Position numbers and translations under genes: made by a program. A stretch of DNA of 64,000 bases from Ponticaulis sp. Its GTDB lineage: Bacteria > Pseudomonadota > Alphaproteobacteria > Caulobacterales > Hyphomonadaceae. The stretch covers positions 62,001 to 126,000 of the forward strand of contig NZLU01000039.1 in NCBI GenBank assembly GCA_002692725.1, read 5' to 3'. Positions 1-6,869 of this stretch are shown in pieces. Each line of letters starts with the position of its first letter. The stretch's first letter is position 1. Below the pieces are notes generated by a model. That model was not told the origin of the DNA. It worked only from the letters and a program-made list of their open reading frames with translations, and did not search any database.

Positions 1-317
1 AGTCTCTCATGGCGCCGATCATCATCATCATGATCATCCCGTTTGTAATCATCCCCGTCTCGCTCGCCAATCCGGACTCAATCGTCCTGTCCATCCTCTC
101 CTGGGTGCCGGTGCTCTCGCCCTTCCTGATCATTCTGCGTGTGCCCAATGACCCGCCGCTCTGGGAGCTGGTCTTGCTGATTGTCTGGATGGGGGTGTTT
201 ACGGCGCTGATTATCTGGGCGGCGTCTCGTGTCTATCGCGCAGGAGCGGTTCATGGCGCGGGCATGAATGAAGTGCGCGCCTGGTTTGGCGGCTTGTTCA
301 AGCGGAAAGCCGCCTGA
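1..317 (+). CDS. ABC-2 type transporter permease, C-terminal end (partial)
   Basis: The reading frame is open from the left edge, so the gene starts outside the window; about 104 C-terminal residues are visible. They show a hydrophobic segment, a Pro-rich turn (SPFLIILRVPNDPPLWE), a second membrane helix, and a short basic tail ending KRKAA. This pattern is typical of the last two helices of NatB/YhaP-like ABC-2 permeases, inner-membrane subunits of exporters that pair with a separate ATPase. The ATPase would be expected upstream, outside the window. The family call rests on this tail only and is moderately secure. Confidence 0.6.
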   Translation, partial: SLMAPIIIIMIIPFVIIPVSLANPDSIVLSILSWVPVLSPFLIILRVPNDPPLWELVLLIVWMGVFTALIIWAASRVYRAGAVHGAGMNEVRAWFGGLFKRKAA

Positions 318-329
318 CTCCACAAACAC

Positions 330-360
330 AAAAACCCCTCTCGCCATCGGCGGAGGGGTT
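330..360 (-). terminator. Rho-independent terminator of rpsU
   Basis: AACCCCTC (333-340) pairs with GAGGGGTT (353-360), and an inner CGCC/GGCG extends the stem. Read on the minus strand the stem is followed by five T (330-334), placing a terminator about 23 bases after the rpsU stop. It lies between convergent genes and may also slow transcripts from the permease gene. Confidence 0.8.
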
Positions 361-382
361 CATGACTAAACTTCAGAGCGGC

Positions 383-616
383 TTACTTACCGAGCAGGCC
401 TTCGCGCTGAGCGCGTTTGCGTGCAAGCTTACGGGCGCGGCGGACAGCTTCCGCGCGCTCACGCGCTTTTTTCTCGGATGGCTTCTCGAAATGATTACGA
501 CGTTTCATTTCGCGGAAAAGGCCTTCACGCTGCATTTTTTTCTTCAGCGCTTTAAGGGCCTGGTCGACATTATTGTCGCGCACAACAATCTGTACGATGG
601 GACTCTCTCCATTCAC
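383..616 (-). CDS. rpsU: 30S ribosomal protein S21
   Basis: A small, very basic ribosomal protein of the 30S platform. The core [20 protein letters not shown] and the Arg/Lys-rich C-terminal helix are diagnostic of bS21. The ATG at 616 gives 77 residues and an N-terminal extension MNGESP relative to the usual MVQ.. start. A GGAGAG motif lies inside that extension, immediately before an ATC codon (596-598) that aligns with the normal initiator, so the true start could be a rare ATC. The gene is divergent from a COQ9-family gene, an arrangement common in alphaproteobacteria, and has its own terminator. Confidence 0.95.
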   Translation of the reverse strand: MNGESPIVQIVVRDNNVDQALKALKKKMQREGLFREMKRRNHFEKPSEKKARERAEAVRRARKLARKRAQREGLLGK

Positions 617-702
617 TCTGTTTCGGACAACGGGCTAAGCCCGCGCCATAAAATTGCGCCGTTTTGACTGGCACTCTTGTTCGGAAGCCGCGCTCATAAC
701 AT

Positions 703-1326
703 ATGAGAACCGTTATGCCTACACCTGATGATGCACCATCTGTCGCACTAACCGAAAAAATTTTAGCCCAGGCGCTGCCTTTGGCGGCGATTGAGGGCTG
801 GACTCCCCTTGTTTATCGCAAAGCCTGCGACCAGGCAGGGGTGTCACTTTCTGAAGCGGCTCTGGCGCTGCCCAATGGCAGTGACTCGCTGGTGCCGGCA
901 CTCTTGGATCTGCAGATTTCGAAGATCTCAACCACTCTGAAGGCACTCCCACTTGGCGAAATGAAGATTCGCGAACGCGTCACAAAAGGCGTTGAAATCT
1001 GGCTGGATCTTCTGTCCGAACACCCGGAGGCCTTGCGTAAAGCGCTCGACTGGCTCGCGGTCCGGCCTTTGGCGTCACGCTCTCTGCCTGCGCTTATCTG
1101 GTCCGTGGCCGACGCCATTTGGACCGGGATTGGTGATGACGCGACCGGCTTCACCTATGCCTCCAAGCGGACCACGCTTTCCGCCGTCATCACCTCAACG
1201 CTTGCGGTCTGGCGGAAGAATGCTGACGACAAAACCGTCTGGATGGCCTTCCTTGATCGCCGCATTGAAGACGTTATGGCCTTTGAGAAGTTCAAAGCGA
1301 GCGTCAAGTTCCCCCGCTTTGCGTAA
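703..1326 (+). CDS. COQ9 family protein (rpsU-divergent protein)
   Basis: This 207-residue protein matches the COQ9/rpsU-divergent family by location and sequence: an alpha-helical N-terminal half resembling TetR folds, then the conserved Trp-rich C-terminal region (SVADAIWTGIGDDATGFTYASKR, then LAVWRKNADD and a final DRRIEDVM segment). COQ9 proteins bind lipids and support ubiquinone biosynthesis, assisting the hydroxylase step in eukaryotes; the bacterial role is inferred. A second in-frame ATG at 715 is an alternative start, since neither ATG has a clear ribosome binding site. It converges with the DUF2125 gene, leaving only 4 bases between stops. Confidence 0.85.
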   Translation: MRTVMPTPDDAPSVALTEKILAQALPLAAIEGWTPLVYRKACDQAGVSLSEAALALPNGSDSLVPALLDLQISKISTTLKALPLGEMKIRERVTKGVEIWLDLLSEHPEALRKALDWLAVRPLASRSLPALIWSVADAIWTGIGDDATGFTYASKRTTLSAVITSTLAVWRKNADDKTVWMAFLDRRIEDVMAFEKFKASVKFPRFA

Positions 1327-1330
1327 AGGC

Positions 1331-2332
1331 TTAGTATTCTCCGATCGTTCCGATGATCGGGAGTGAGAATTTCCGGTCTTTCACTTTCACGGTTGCGAAC
1401 GCACCATTCGAATTGATGGCCTTCAGTGTGTTGATCACGGTTTCGATGTCACGCGTCATGACTCCCTCGGCTTCTAGCGCCGATTTCAGGGTTTCGGGCT
1501 CAAGCAAGTGCACGCCAACTGTTCCATCGGGGTTATTGTCCCGGTCCAGCGTCACACTCGCCTGACTGGCTGCCTTTAATGGCCCCATTTCCAGCTCGCC
1601 ACGGCGCAGATGGATCTGATTTCGGTCCACTTTCCACTCAGTCTCGGTCAATTCGCCCTCGACGAGTGGGTAGAAATTCTCGACCTCAATCCACACGACC
1701 AGATGATCAAGCTGATCCCCCAGCCATTCCGCGCCGTCGACAGCGGATGGCAGACTCAGCTCGTCCAGTGAAAGCGCCAGTTTGAGGTCCGTGGCCGTAT
1801 CTGGCATGGGTGCAAGCCCGAGGCTCAGGCCGGCAAGTTCAAACGCCTCGCCTGTGCCGAATTCACCATTCAGTTCCGGCGCCTCTAATCCAAGCCGCTT
1901 CAGCCGGCCATCCTTGAAGACCAGGCTGCCAATCGTCTTATCACCCGGATAGAACGTCACCTCCTGACGATCCGGCAAGCGGACATCATTTTCACCCGGT
2001 ATCCGGATCAGAATGTGGTTCAGATTCCAGCTTTGCGCGATCAGCTGAAGGGTCTCACCTTCCCAGCGTGTCTGCGGCAAGACATTCTGCATAACGGGGT
2101 CATCGGCCTGAAGGACAAAGCGGAAGGGATACCCGCTGACGGAAAGGTCAGAATATTCGACCGTGCTGCCCCAGTTGCGCTGTGCTTCCACCCAGTCGAC
2201 GGCTCCTTTCCGGATTTCCCCCGACATCCAGACCCAATAGGCCGAATAAAGCGCAGCGACCAGGCCCACCACACCAAACATGATGAAGGGAAGGCTGAAA
2301 CAGCCGCTCTTGCTGGCTCCAGAATCGTTCAT
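1331..2332 (-). CDS. DUF2125 domain-containing membrane-anchored protein
   Basis: A 333-residue protein with one N-terminal membrane anchor (about residues 14-35) followed by a large beta-rich periplasmic domain. The sequence GAVDWVEAQRNWGSTVEYSDLSVSGYPFRF is characteristic of DUF2125. The function is unknown; such proteins are envelope associated in alphaproteobacteria. Its ATG overlaps the plsC stop (ATGA), so it is the last gene of the ftsE-ftsX-DUF218-plsC-DUF2125 operon, and its position suggests a link to envelope biogenesis. That link is inference from context. Confidence 0.85.
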   Translation of the reverse strand: MNDSGASKSGCFSLPFIMFGVVGLVAALYSAYWVWMSGEIRKGAVDWVEAQRNWGSTVEYSDLSVSGYPFRFVLQADDPVMQNVLPQTRWEGETLQLIAQSWNLNHILIRIPGENDVRLPDRQEVTFYPGDKTIGSLVFKDGRLKRLGLEAPELNGEFGTGEAFELAGLSLGLAPMPDTATDLKLALSLDELSLPSAVDGAEWLGDQLDHLVVWIEVENFYPLVEGELTETEWKVDRNQIHLRRGELEMGPLKAASQASVTLDRDNNPDGTVGVHLLEPETLKSALEAEGVMTRDIETVINTLKAINSNGAFATVKVKDRKFSLPIIGTIGEY

Positions 2333-3075
2333 TCGACGGGTGTTCCTGCTTCGGCACGTGCGGCTTTGCCTTCTGCAACCAATCGCTCGGATGCGGTTTC
2401 CAGCCGGGTTTCCAATTCTTTCATGAACGCTTTTCTCTGCAGTCCGGTTTCAATCATTGGCTGGAACTCGATCACCATATGTCCGGGATAGCGCGGCACA
2501 CCCTTGGGCGGCCAGAAAAACCCCGTGTTCAGCGCGACCGGCAGGCATTCCAGCCCCAGATCCTTATACATCAGTGCGATGCCGGGTTTATAATTGCCCG
2601 GAACGCCAGGTTCGATGCGCGTGCCTTCGGGAAAAATCAGTATGGAACGTCCCTGGCTGGCGGCCTTTTTGGCCTGGGCATTCATGGCCTTCAAGGCCTT
2701 GGTCGAACCGGCACGGTCAATCGCGATCATCTCTGCTTTCAGGGCATACCATCCGAAAAAGGGATACCATAACAGCTCCTTTTTCAGGATGATGCACGGG
2801 TCCTTAAGATAGATAAATGGCATCAGCGTATCTATGGTGCTCTGATGCTTGCTCGCGACCAGCACAGGTTCAGAGGTGAGATGGTCCTTTCCGCGAATTT
2901 CTGTCGTCGCGCCACAAATCACGCGCATACCCCAACGCGCCAGATGCGCCCAGATCCGGATACCAAGGATGGTCACACGTCGCGGCAATAACAGCGCGGG
3001 CAGCCAGACAAGGCCCATCACAACCATGCTGCCATAGAGCCAGAGCACAAAAAGCCATGAGCGAAAAAGCATCAT
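2329..3075 (-). CDS. plsC: 1-acyl-sn-glycerol-3-phosphate acyltransferase (PlsC family)
   Basis: A lysophosphatidate acyltransferase-type enzyme that would acylate lysophospholipid at the inner membrane during phosphatidic acid synthesis. An N-terminal membrane helix precedes the catalytic motif SKHQSTID (HX4D) and the substrate motif FPEGTR. The chosen ATG (3073-3075) overlaps the upstream TGA as ATGATG and gives 248 residues; a longer frame reaches 3162 but would extend into the DUF218 gene. The DUF2125 start overlaps the stop. Strict translational overlaps on both sides indicate coupled expression. Confidence 0.9.
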   Translation of the reverse strand: MMLFRSWLFVLWLYGSMVVMGLVWLPALLLPRRVTILGIRIWAHLARWGMRVICGATTEIRGKDHLTSEPVLVASKHQSTIDTLMPFIYLKDPCIILKKELLWYPFFGWYALKAEMIAIDRAGSTKALKAMNAQAKKAASQGRSILIFPEGTRIEPGVPGNYKPGIALMYKDLGLECLPVALNTGFFWPPKGVPRYPGHMVIEFQPMIETGLQRKAFMKELETRLETASERLVAEGKAARAEAGTPVE

Positions 3076-3647
3076 TTTCCGGTTACTTTCATCAGCCAGG
3101 TTACGCGATACTTCGCCCATTCCAGAGCAAGGCCTTTCACAGATGTCCAACTCTTCCACCATTCCCGCGGACGGATCACGGAATCGACCGGATAAGCGAT
3201 GATCTCGACACCGTCCAGCGCTTCATCAAACCAGAGTGCGCTCCGCGGCATGTGATAATTGGATGTGACCAGAATGAGAGATTCATAGGTATGCGATTGA
3301 ACCCATTTTGCGGTCTCTTCGGCATTGCCTTCCGTCGAATGCGCGGACCGTCCAAAATCAATGCAGCAATCATAAAGCGCCTGGGTGCCGCCGGCTGTTT
3401 TGATCAGCGCTTCAACATCTACACTCTCATGAACGCCGCTCACGAGCAGCCGTTTTCCCGCGCCTTGTTCAAGCAGTTTGAGTGAGGCAGCAATCCGGTG
3501 GCCAGACCCACCCGTCAGCGCGACAATCGCATCGGCTTTTGGCGAATCCGGCTTTGGCAGATTTCCCGCTTGATTCACAAAGCGATGAAAATCTGCCAGC
3601 GAGATCAGGATGACCAGGAAGAGGAAGACGCCAATCGGACGAAACAC
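3072..3647 (-). CDS. YdcF/DUF218 family protein
   Basis: A 191-residue protein with an N-terminal hydrophobic segment, then a DUF218 fold: ADAIVALTGGSGHRI at the start of the domain, a central RSAHSTEGNAEETAKW helix, and LVTSNYHMPRSA near the end. DUF218 proteins (SanA, ElyC, YdcF relatives) are membrane-associated envelope proteins of poorly defined activity, some linked to lipid carrier recycling. The gene starts 3 bases after the ftsX stop and overlaps plsC, placing it inside the cell-division/lipid operon. Confidence 0.85.
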   Translation of the reverse strand: MFRPIGVFLFLVILISLADFHRFVNQAGNLPKPDSPKADAIVALTGGSGHRIAASLKLLEQGAGKRLLVSGVHESVDVEALIKTAGGTQALYDCCIDFGRSAHSTEGNAEETAKWVQSHTYESLILVTSNYHMPRSALWFDEALDGVEIIAYPVDSVIRPREWWKSWTSVKGLALEWAKYRVTWLMKVTGK

Positions 3648-3650
3648 GGC

Positions 3651-4523
3651 TTAACTCAGCTCGCCCAATGCACGGGTGACGGTCAGCCGTGCAGCTATCA
3701 TCGCGACCAGCGCCGAGATAAACGGCGTGATGATGAGCACAAGAAACGTCCCGAGATCAGGCGACATTTGTGGCAAAAGCCAGCTTCGGTCGCCGGATTG
3801 TTTCGCCGCAAAAAACAATAGCATCGCGCCGAACAAGGCGAACAGCGCTCCCAGAATGCCGGCGCGCAGACCCAGTCCGAAGAAGCGATACTCAAACAGG
3901 CGCGAGATAAACCGGTCCGATGCGCCACAGGTATGCAGTACATTGACCACGTCGCGTCGCGCCAGCAGTGCGGCATGTGTGGCAAAGGCAATGACGGAGA
4001 CCACAATGGTGACAAGCAGTCCGAGTGCCACAAGCCCAATCAGGCGCAATATGCCCAGACTACGCTCGACATCGCGCGCCCATAATTCGTGATCTTCCAC
4101 CTCAACCTGAAATCCAGCGCCCTCGGCGGCGTCCCTGATCTGTTCGGTCATGTCCGGGACACTCGGATCAATCTGAACGGCAATGTATCGGGAGACGGGC
4201 AGGTCTTCTGGCAGGTTCTCGCCAAGCCAGGGCACCAGAAGTCGTTCTGTATCCTGCCGATTTTCCGGCTCTGCGCTCAGGACGCCAGGCAGCTCGACAA
4301 CAAGATTGGCAAGTGATTGTGAGGTTTCCTCACCGCCCTCCAGAAGCCGGATCGTCACTTCTCCCTGAACCTGTCCGGCCCAGCTCTCTGCCGCGCCATA
4401 GGCCGCCCGCGTCGCGAGCCCAGTCAGGGCCGCGAGAAAACACAAGGCCGCCACAACGAAAAAAAGCGCCGCTTCGCGGGCGTCTTCCTTGGGCAACAAT
4501 GGTGATTTGCGGGCTTGGGGCAT
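3651..4523 (-). CDS. ftsX: Cell division ABC-like permease FtsX
   Basis: A 290-residue protein with an N-terminal membrane helix (about 20-42), an extracytoplasmic domain (about 45-165) and three C-terminal membrane helices, the FtsX topology. With FtsE it forms a mechanotransmission complex at the divisome that activates peptidoglycan hydrolases outside the membrane. The motif VVNVLHTCGASDRFISRLFEYRF matches the coupling-helix region that contacts FtsE. It begins 15 bases after ftsE. Confidence 0.9.
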   Translation of the reverse strand: MPQARKSPLLPKEDAREAALFFVVAALCFLAALTGLATRAAYGAAESWAGQVQGEVTIRLLEGGEETSQSLANLVVELPGVLSAEPENRQDTERLLVPWLGENLPEDLPVSRYIAVQIDPSVPDMTEQIRDAAEGAGFQVEVEDHELWARDVERSLGILRLIGLVALGLLVTIVVSVIAFATHAALLARRDVVNVLHTCGASDRFISRLFEYRFFGLGLRAGILGALFALFGAMLLFFAAKQSGDRSWLLPQMSPDLGTFLVLIITPFISALVAMIAARLTVTRALGELS

Positions 4524-4538
4524 GGATCTGGCGTGTCC

Positions 4539-5249
4539 TCATCGGTCCCGGTTTATATCATGCATCAGCATACCGTTTTCCAGACGCAGGATAGGCGCTG
4601 CAAGACGTTCAACAAGTGCTTTATCATGTGTGGCAATCATCACAGTTGTTGAAAGCCGACGATTCAGTTCGAGAATAAGCCGCATTAGTCGCTCGCCCAT
4701 CTCCGGGTCCACGTTTCCGGTAGGCTCATCCGCGATTAACAAATCCGGCTTGTTGACCAGCGCCCGTGCGATCGCCACGCGTTGTTGTTCGCCCCCGGAC
4801 AAGGTTGTGGGCTTTGCGTTGATTCGGTCTCCAAGCCCGACCCAGTGCAGAAGATCCATAACATCACTTTGATAATCTTTTTCCTGTTTCCCGGTCACGC
4901 GCAGGGGCAGCGCCGCATTCTCATAGGCAGAAAGGTGGTCCAGAAGCCGGAAATCCTGATATACGATACCGATTCGCCGCCGCAGACGCGTTAGAGTTTT
5001 TCTGGAAGCGCCGGTCGTCTCAACACCGAATAGATATACACGTCCGTTGCGAGGTTTCTGCGCGGCGTAAAGGAGCTGTAGCAACGTGGTTTTTCCGGAC
5101 CCAGACGGACCTGTCAAAAATGTAAATGAGCCGGATTTTAACTCCATGTTAATGTCCCCTAACACATGGTCACCAGGCATATACCCATGGTTAACGCCGT
5201 CTAACCGGATTGTCGGCTCGTCCATGGAGAATACAGGCTCGGTAGTCAT
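4539..5249 (-). CDS. ftsE: Cell division ATP-binding protein FtsE
   Basis: An ABC ATPase of 236 residues with Walker A GPSGSGKTT, Q-loop YQDFRLL, signature LSGGEQQRVAIARA, Walker B LLIADEPTG and H-loop ATHDK. It powers FtsX at the division site. ATG 5249 is the longest start; MDEPTIRLD (5225) is an alternative that fits the usual FtsE length slightly better, and neither has a strong ribosome binding site. First gene of a five-gene operon, divergent from the zinc-ribbon gene. Two CtrA-like motifs lie in its 5' coding end (see separate entry). Confidence 0.93.
   Translation of the reverse strand: MTTEPVFSMDEPTIRLDGVNHGYMPGDHVLGDINMELKSGSFTFLTGPSGSGKTTLLQLLYAAQKPRNGRVYLFGVETTGASRKTLTRLRRRIGIVYQDFRLLDHLSAYENAALPLRVTGKQEKDYQSDVMDLLHWVGLGDRINAKPTTLSGGEQQRVAIARALVNKPDLLIADEPTGNVDPEMGERLMRLILELNRRLSTTVMIATHDKALVERLAAPILRLENGMLMHDINRDR
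5138..5193. promoter_or_regulatory. CtrA-like motifs within the 5' end of ftsE
   Basis: TTAA-N7-TTAA is present at 5138-5152, and an extended half-site TTAACCAT is on the minus strand around 5186-5193. Both match the consensus recognised by the cell-cycle regulator CtrA in Caulobacterales relatives. They sit in coding sequence about 55-110 bases inside ftsE, so they may be chance or may influence either divergent transcript. Confidence 0.25.
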
Positions 5250-5333
5250 GTCAGGTCCCGGTCCCTTGCGGATGTTCAGGGTGTTCAGGTCAGGCCGCCC
5301 AATTGCGTGCCATACGGAGTGGAGAAGACTTCA

Positions 5334-6209
5334 GTGATCCTCACATGTCCATCCTGTTCAGCACAATATTTTGCCGATGAAAAAGCCATCGGTGAAAACG
5401 GTCGAACTGTGCGATGTGCGTCCTGCTCGCACTCATGGTTCGTTCAGCCGGAATTGTCGCTGGAAGAAGAAATCAACGCGTCCGATCTCTCGCGCGAGAA
5501 GGTCGAGCGCATGAGAATGGCCAGCGCGTCGTCCGCAGATATTGCGCCACATCTCGCCTATCGTGAAAAAGAAATGTCCCGTCGTCGTACTGGCTCGCGG
5601 CTGGCTGCCGTTGCGGCCTGGACAGGCACAGCGGGCGTGTTCTTCGCGCTGGGTGTGCTCGCCATTGCGAAACGCGATGATGTCGTCAAAGTCTTTCCAG
5701 AAGCCTCCAGCGCCTACGCCATGGCCGGTCTGGATGTGAACCGGTTCGGTCTCGAATTTTCTGACATGGTTGCAGACCGCGAATTTGACGGAACTATCCC
5801 CGTCCTCACCGTCTCCGGAAGCATCCTCAACATCACCGACAAGTTTCAGGCGGTTCCAAATGTCCGCGTTGATCTGCGCGACGATCAGGGCCGCGATGTT
5901 GAGAGCATTCTGATCTCTCCAGAGGCCACAAAAATCGGCCCGGGCGAGGAAGTCATCTTCACCTCGCGTGTCGATAGTCCGTCGCTCGATGCCTATGATC
6001 TGGCCGTGACCTTTGTTGAGCGCGGAAACACCACGCGGCTCGCAGCCCCTGGCAGCGAAATCGACACCCATTCTGCCGCTCCGGATGGATATGAGGAGCC
6101 CACATTGGAGGCTCATAATGCCGAGCACCAGGGCGATCACACGGAAAACGAAACGGTTGCCAACGATCCTCATGCGGTCGAAAATGAGCACCATGACGAG
6201 CATAGTTGA
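5334..6209 (+). CDS. Zinc-ribbon and DUF3426 domain membrane protein
   Basis: The GTG at 5334 follows GGAGAAG with 6 bases of spacing and gives 291 residues starting VILTCPSC. The N-terminus is an MJ0042-type zinc ribbon with two CxxC pairs (CPSC and CASC). A membrane helix follows (about residues 95-115), then a beta-sandwich DUF3426 domain (about 145-235), and a His/Glu-rich acidic tail. Proteins of this type are widespread in alphaproteobacteria next to ftsEX but lack an assigned function. The zinc ribbon would be cytoplasmic and the DUF3426 domain periplasmic. Confidence 0.85.
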   Translation: MILTCPSCSAQYFADEKAIGENGRTVRCASCSHSWFVQPELSLEEEINASDLSREKVERMRMASASSADIAPHLAYREKEMSRRRTGSRLAAVAAWTGTAGVFFALGVLAIAKRDDVVKVFPEASSAYAMAGLDVNRFGLEFSDMVADREFDGTIPVLTVSGSILNITDKFQAVPNVRVDLRDDQGRDVESILISPEATKIGPGEEVIFTSRVDSPSLDAYDLAVTFVERGNTTRLAAPGSEIDTHSAAPDGYEEPTLEAHNAEHQGDHTENETVANDPHAVENEHHDEHS

Positions 6210-6236
6210 TCAAAGCCCTGAGGTCATGTCGACACA

Positions 6237-6761
6237 ATGAGCACGCCGGAATTCGACGTTCTTCTGGACGAAACCGAATTGCAGTCACGTGTAGCGGGCC
6301 TCGCCGCTGAGCTGGCACCGCGTCTCACGGGGGATTGGACCGCCGTCACCATTCTTCTCGGTGCATCTCCCTTCACGACCGATCTGATGCGTCATCTGTC
6401 CGCTCATCACATTCATCCCATGCTGGATGCAGTCTGGCTGGAAAGCTATCGCGATGAGCGCGAAAGCTCTGGTCGCGTTGTGGTGCGGGCCGACCTCTCC
6501 CGCAGCGTGAAAGACCGCGGTGTGCTTCTGGTGGACGATGTGTTCGACACTGGCCGCACGCTTGCCTTCGCGAAACAACACCTGCTCTCCAAAGGCGCAC
6601 GTGAGGTCCTTACCTGCGTACTCGCGCGAAAGCCAAAAGCCCCGCGTGAAGGGCTCGACGCCTGGGCTCTTGATGCCCCGGATCGCTTTCTGGTCGGCTA
6701 TGGCATGGATGATGCCGGGCTGTATCGTGGCTTACCCTATCTGGGCGCAGTCAAAGAATAA
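6237..6761 (+). CDS. hpt: Hypoxanthine/purine phosphoribosyltransferase
   Basis: A type I phosphoribosyltransferase of 174 residues. The PRPP-binding motif is VLLVDDVFDTGRTL; the pyrophosphate loop region is LLGASPFTTDLMR, and the C-terminal FLVGYGMDDAGLYRGLPYLG is the usual HPRT hood region. It would salvage hypoxanthine or guanine to the nucleotide using PRPP in the cytoplasm. It lies 27 bases after the zinc-ribbon gene and is followed by a probable terminator before a convergent gene. Substrate preference cannot be read from the sequence. Confidence 0.85.
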   Translation: MSTPEFDVLLDETELQSRVAGLAAELAPRLTGDWTAVTILLGASPFTTDLMRHLSAHHIHPMLDAVWLESYRDERESSGRVVVRADLSRSVKDRGVLLVDDVFDTGRTLAFAKQHLLSKGAREVLTCVLARKPKAPREGLDAWALDAPDRFLVGYGMDDAGLYRGLPYLGAVKE

Positions 6762-6772
6762 GCGCGTGTTAT

Positions 6773-6795
6773 GTGGGGCTCGGCCCACCATTTTT
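6773..6795 (+). terminator. Probable terminator after hpt
   Basis: GTGGG (6773-6777) pairs with CCCAC (6784-6788), followed within two bases by five T (6791-6795). The position, 12 bases after the hpt stop and before the convergent DUF4175 gene, fits a Rho-independent terminator; the stem is short. Confidence 0.55.
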
Positions 6796-6869
6796 GCCAC
6801 ACCCAGAACACCATAAGTCGGTTTCACCGGAATTGAGCCCGGGCTTGAGACCGAGCTGTGTGTTCTAAA

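Noticed and set aside
5433..6203. 256-codon minus-strand frame opposite the zinc-ribbon gene
   Set aside because: Antisense shadow; plus-strand protein has zinc-ribbon and DUF3426 features and a good ribosome binding site.
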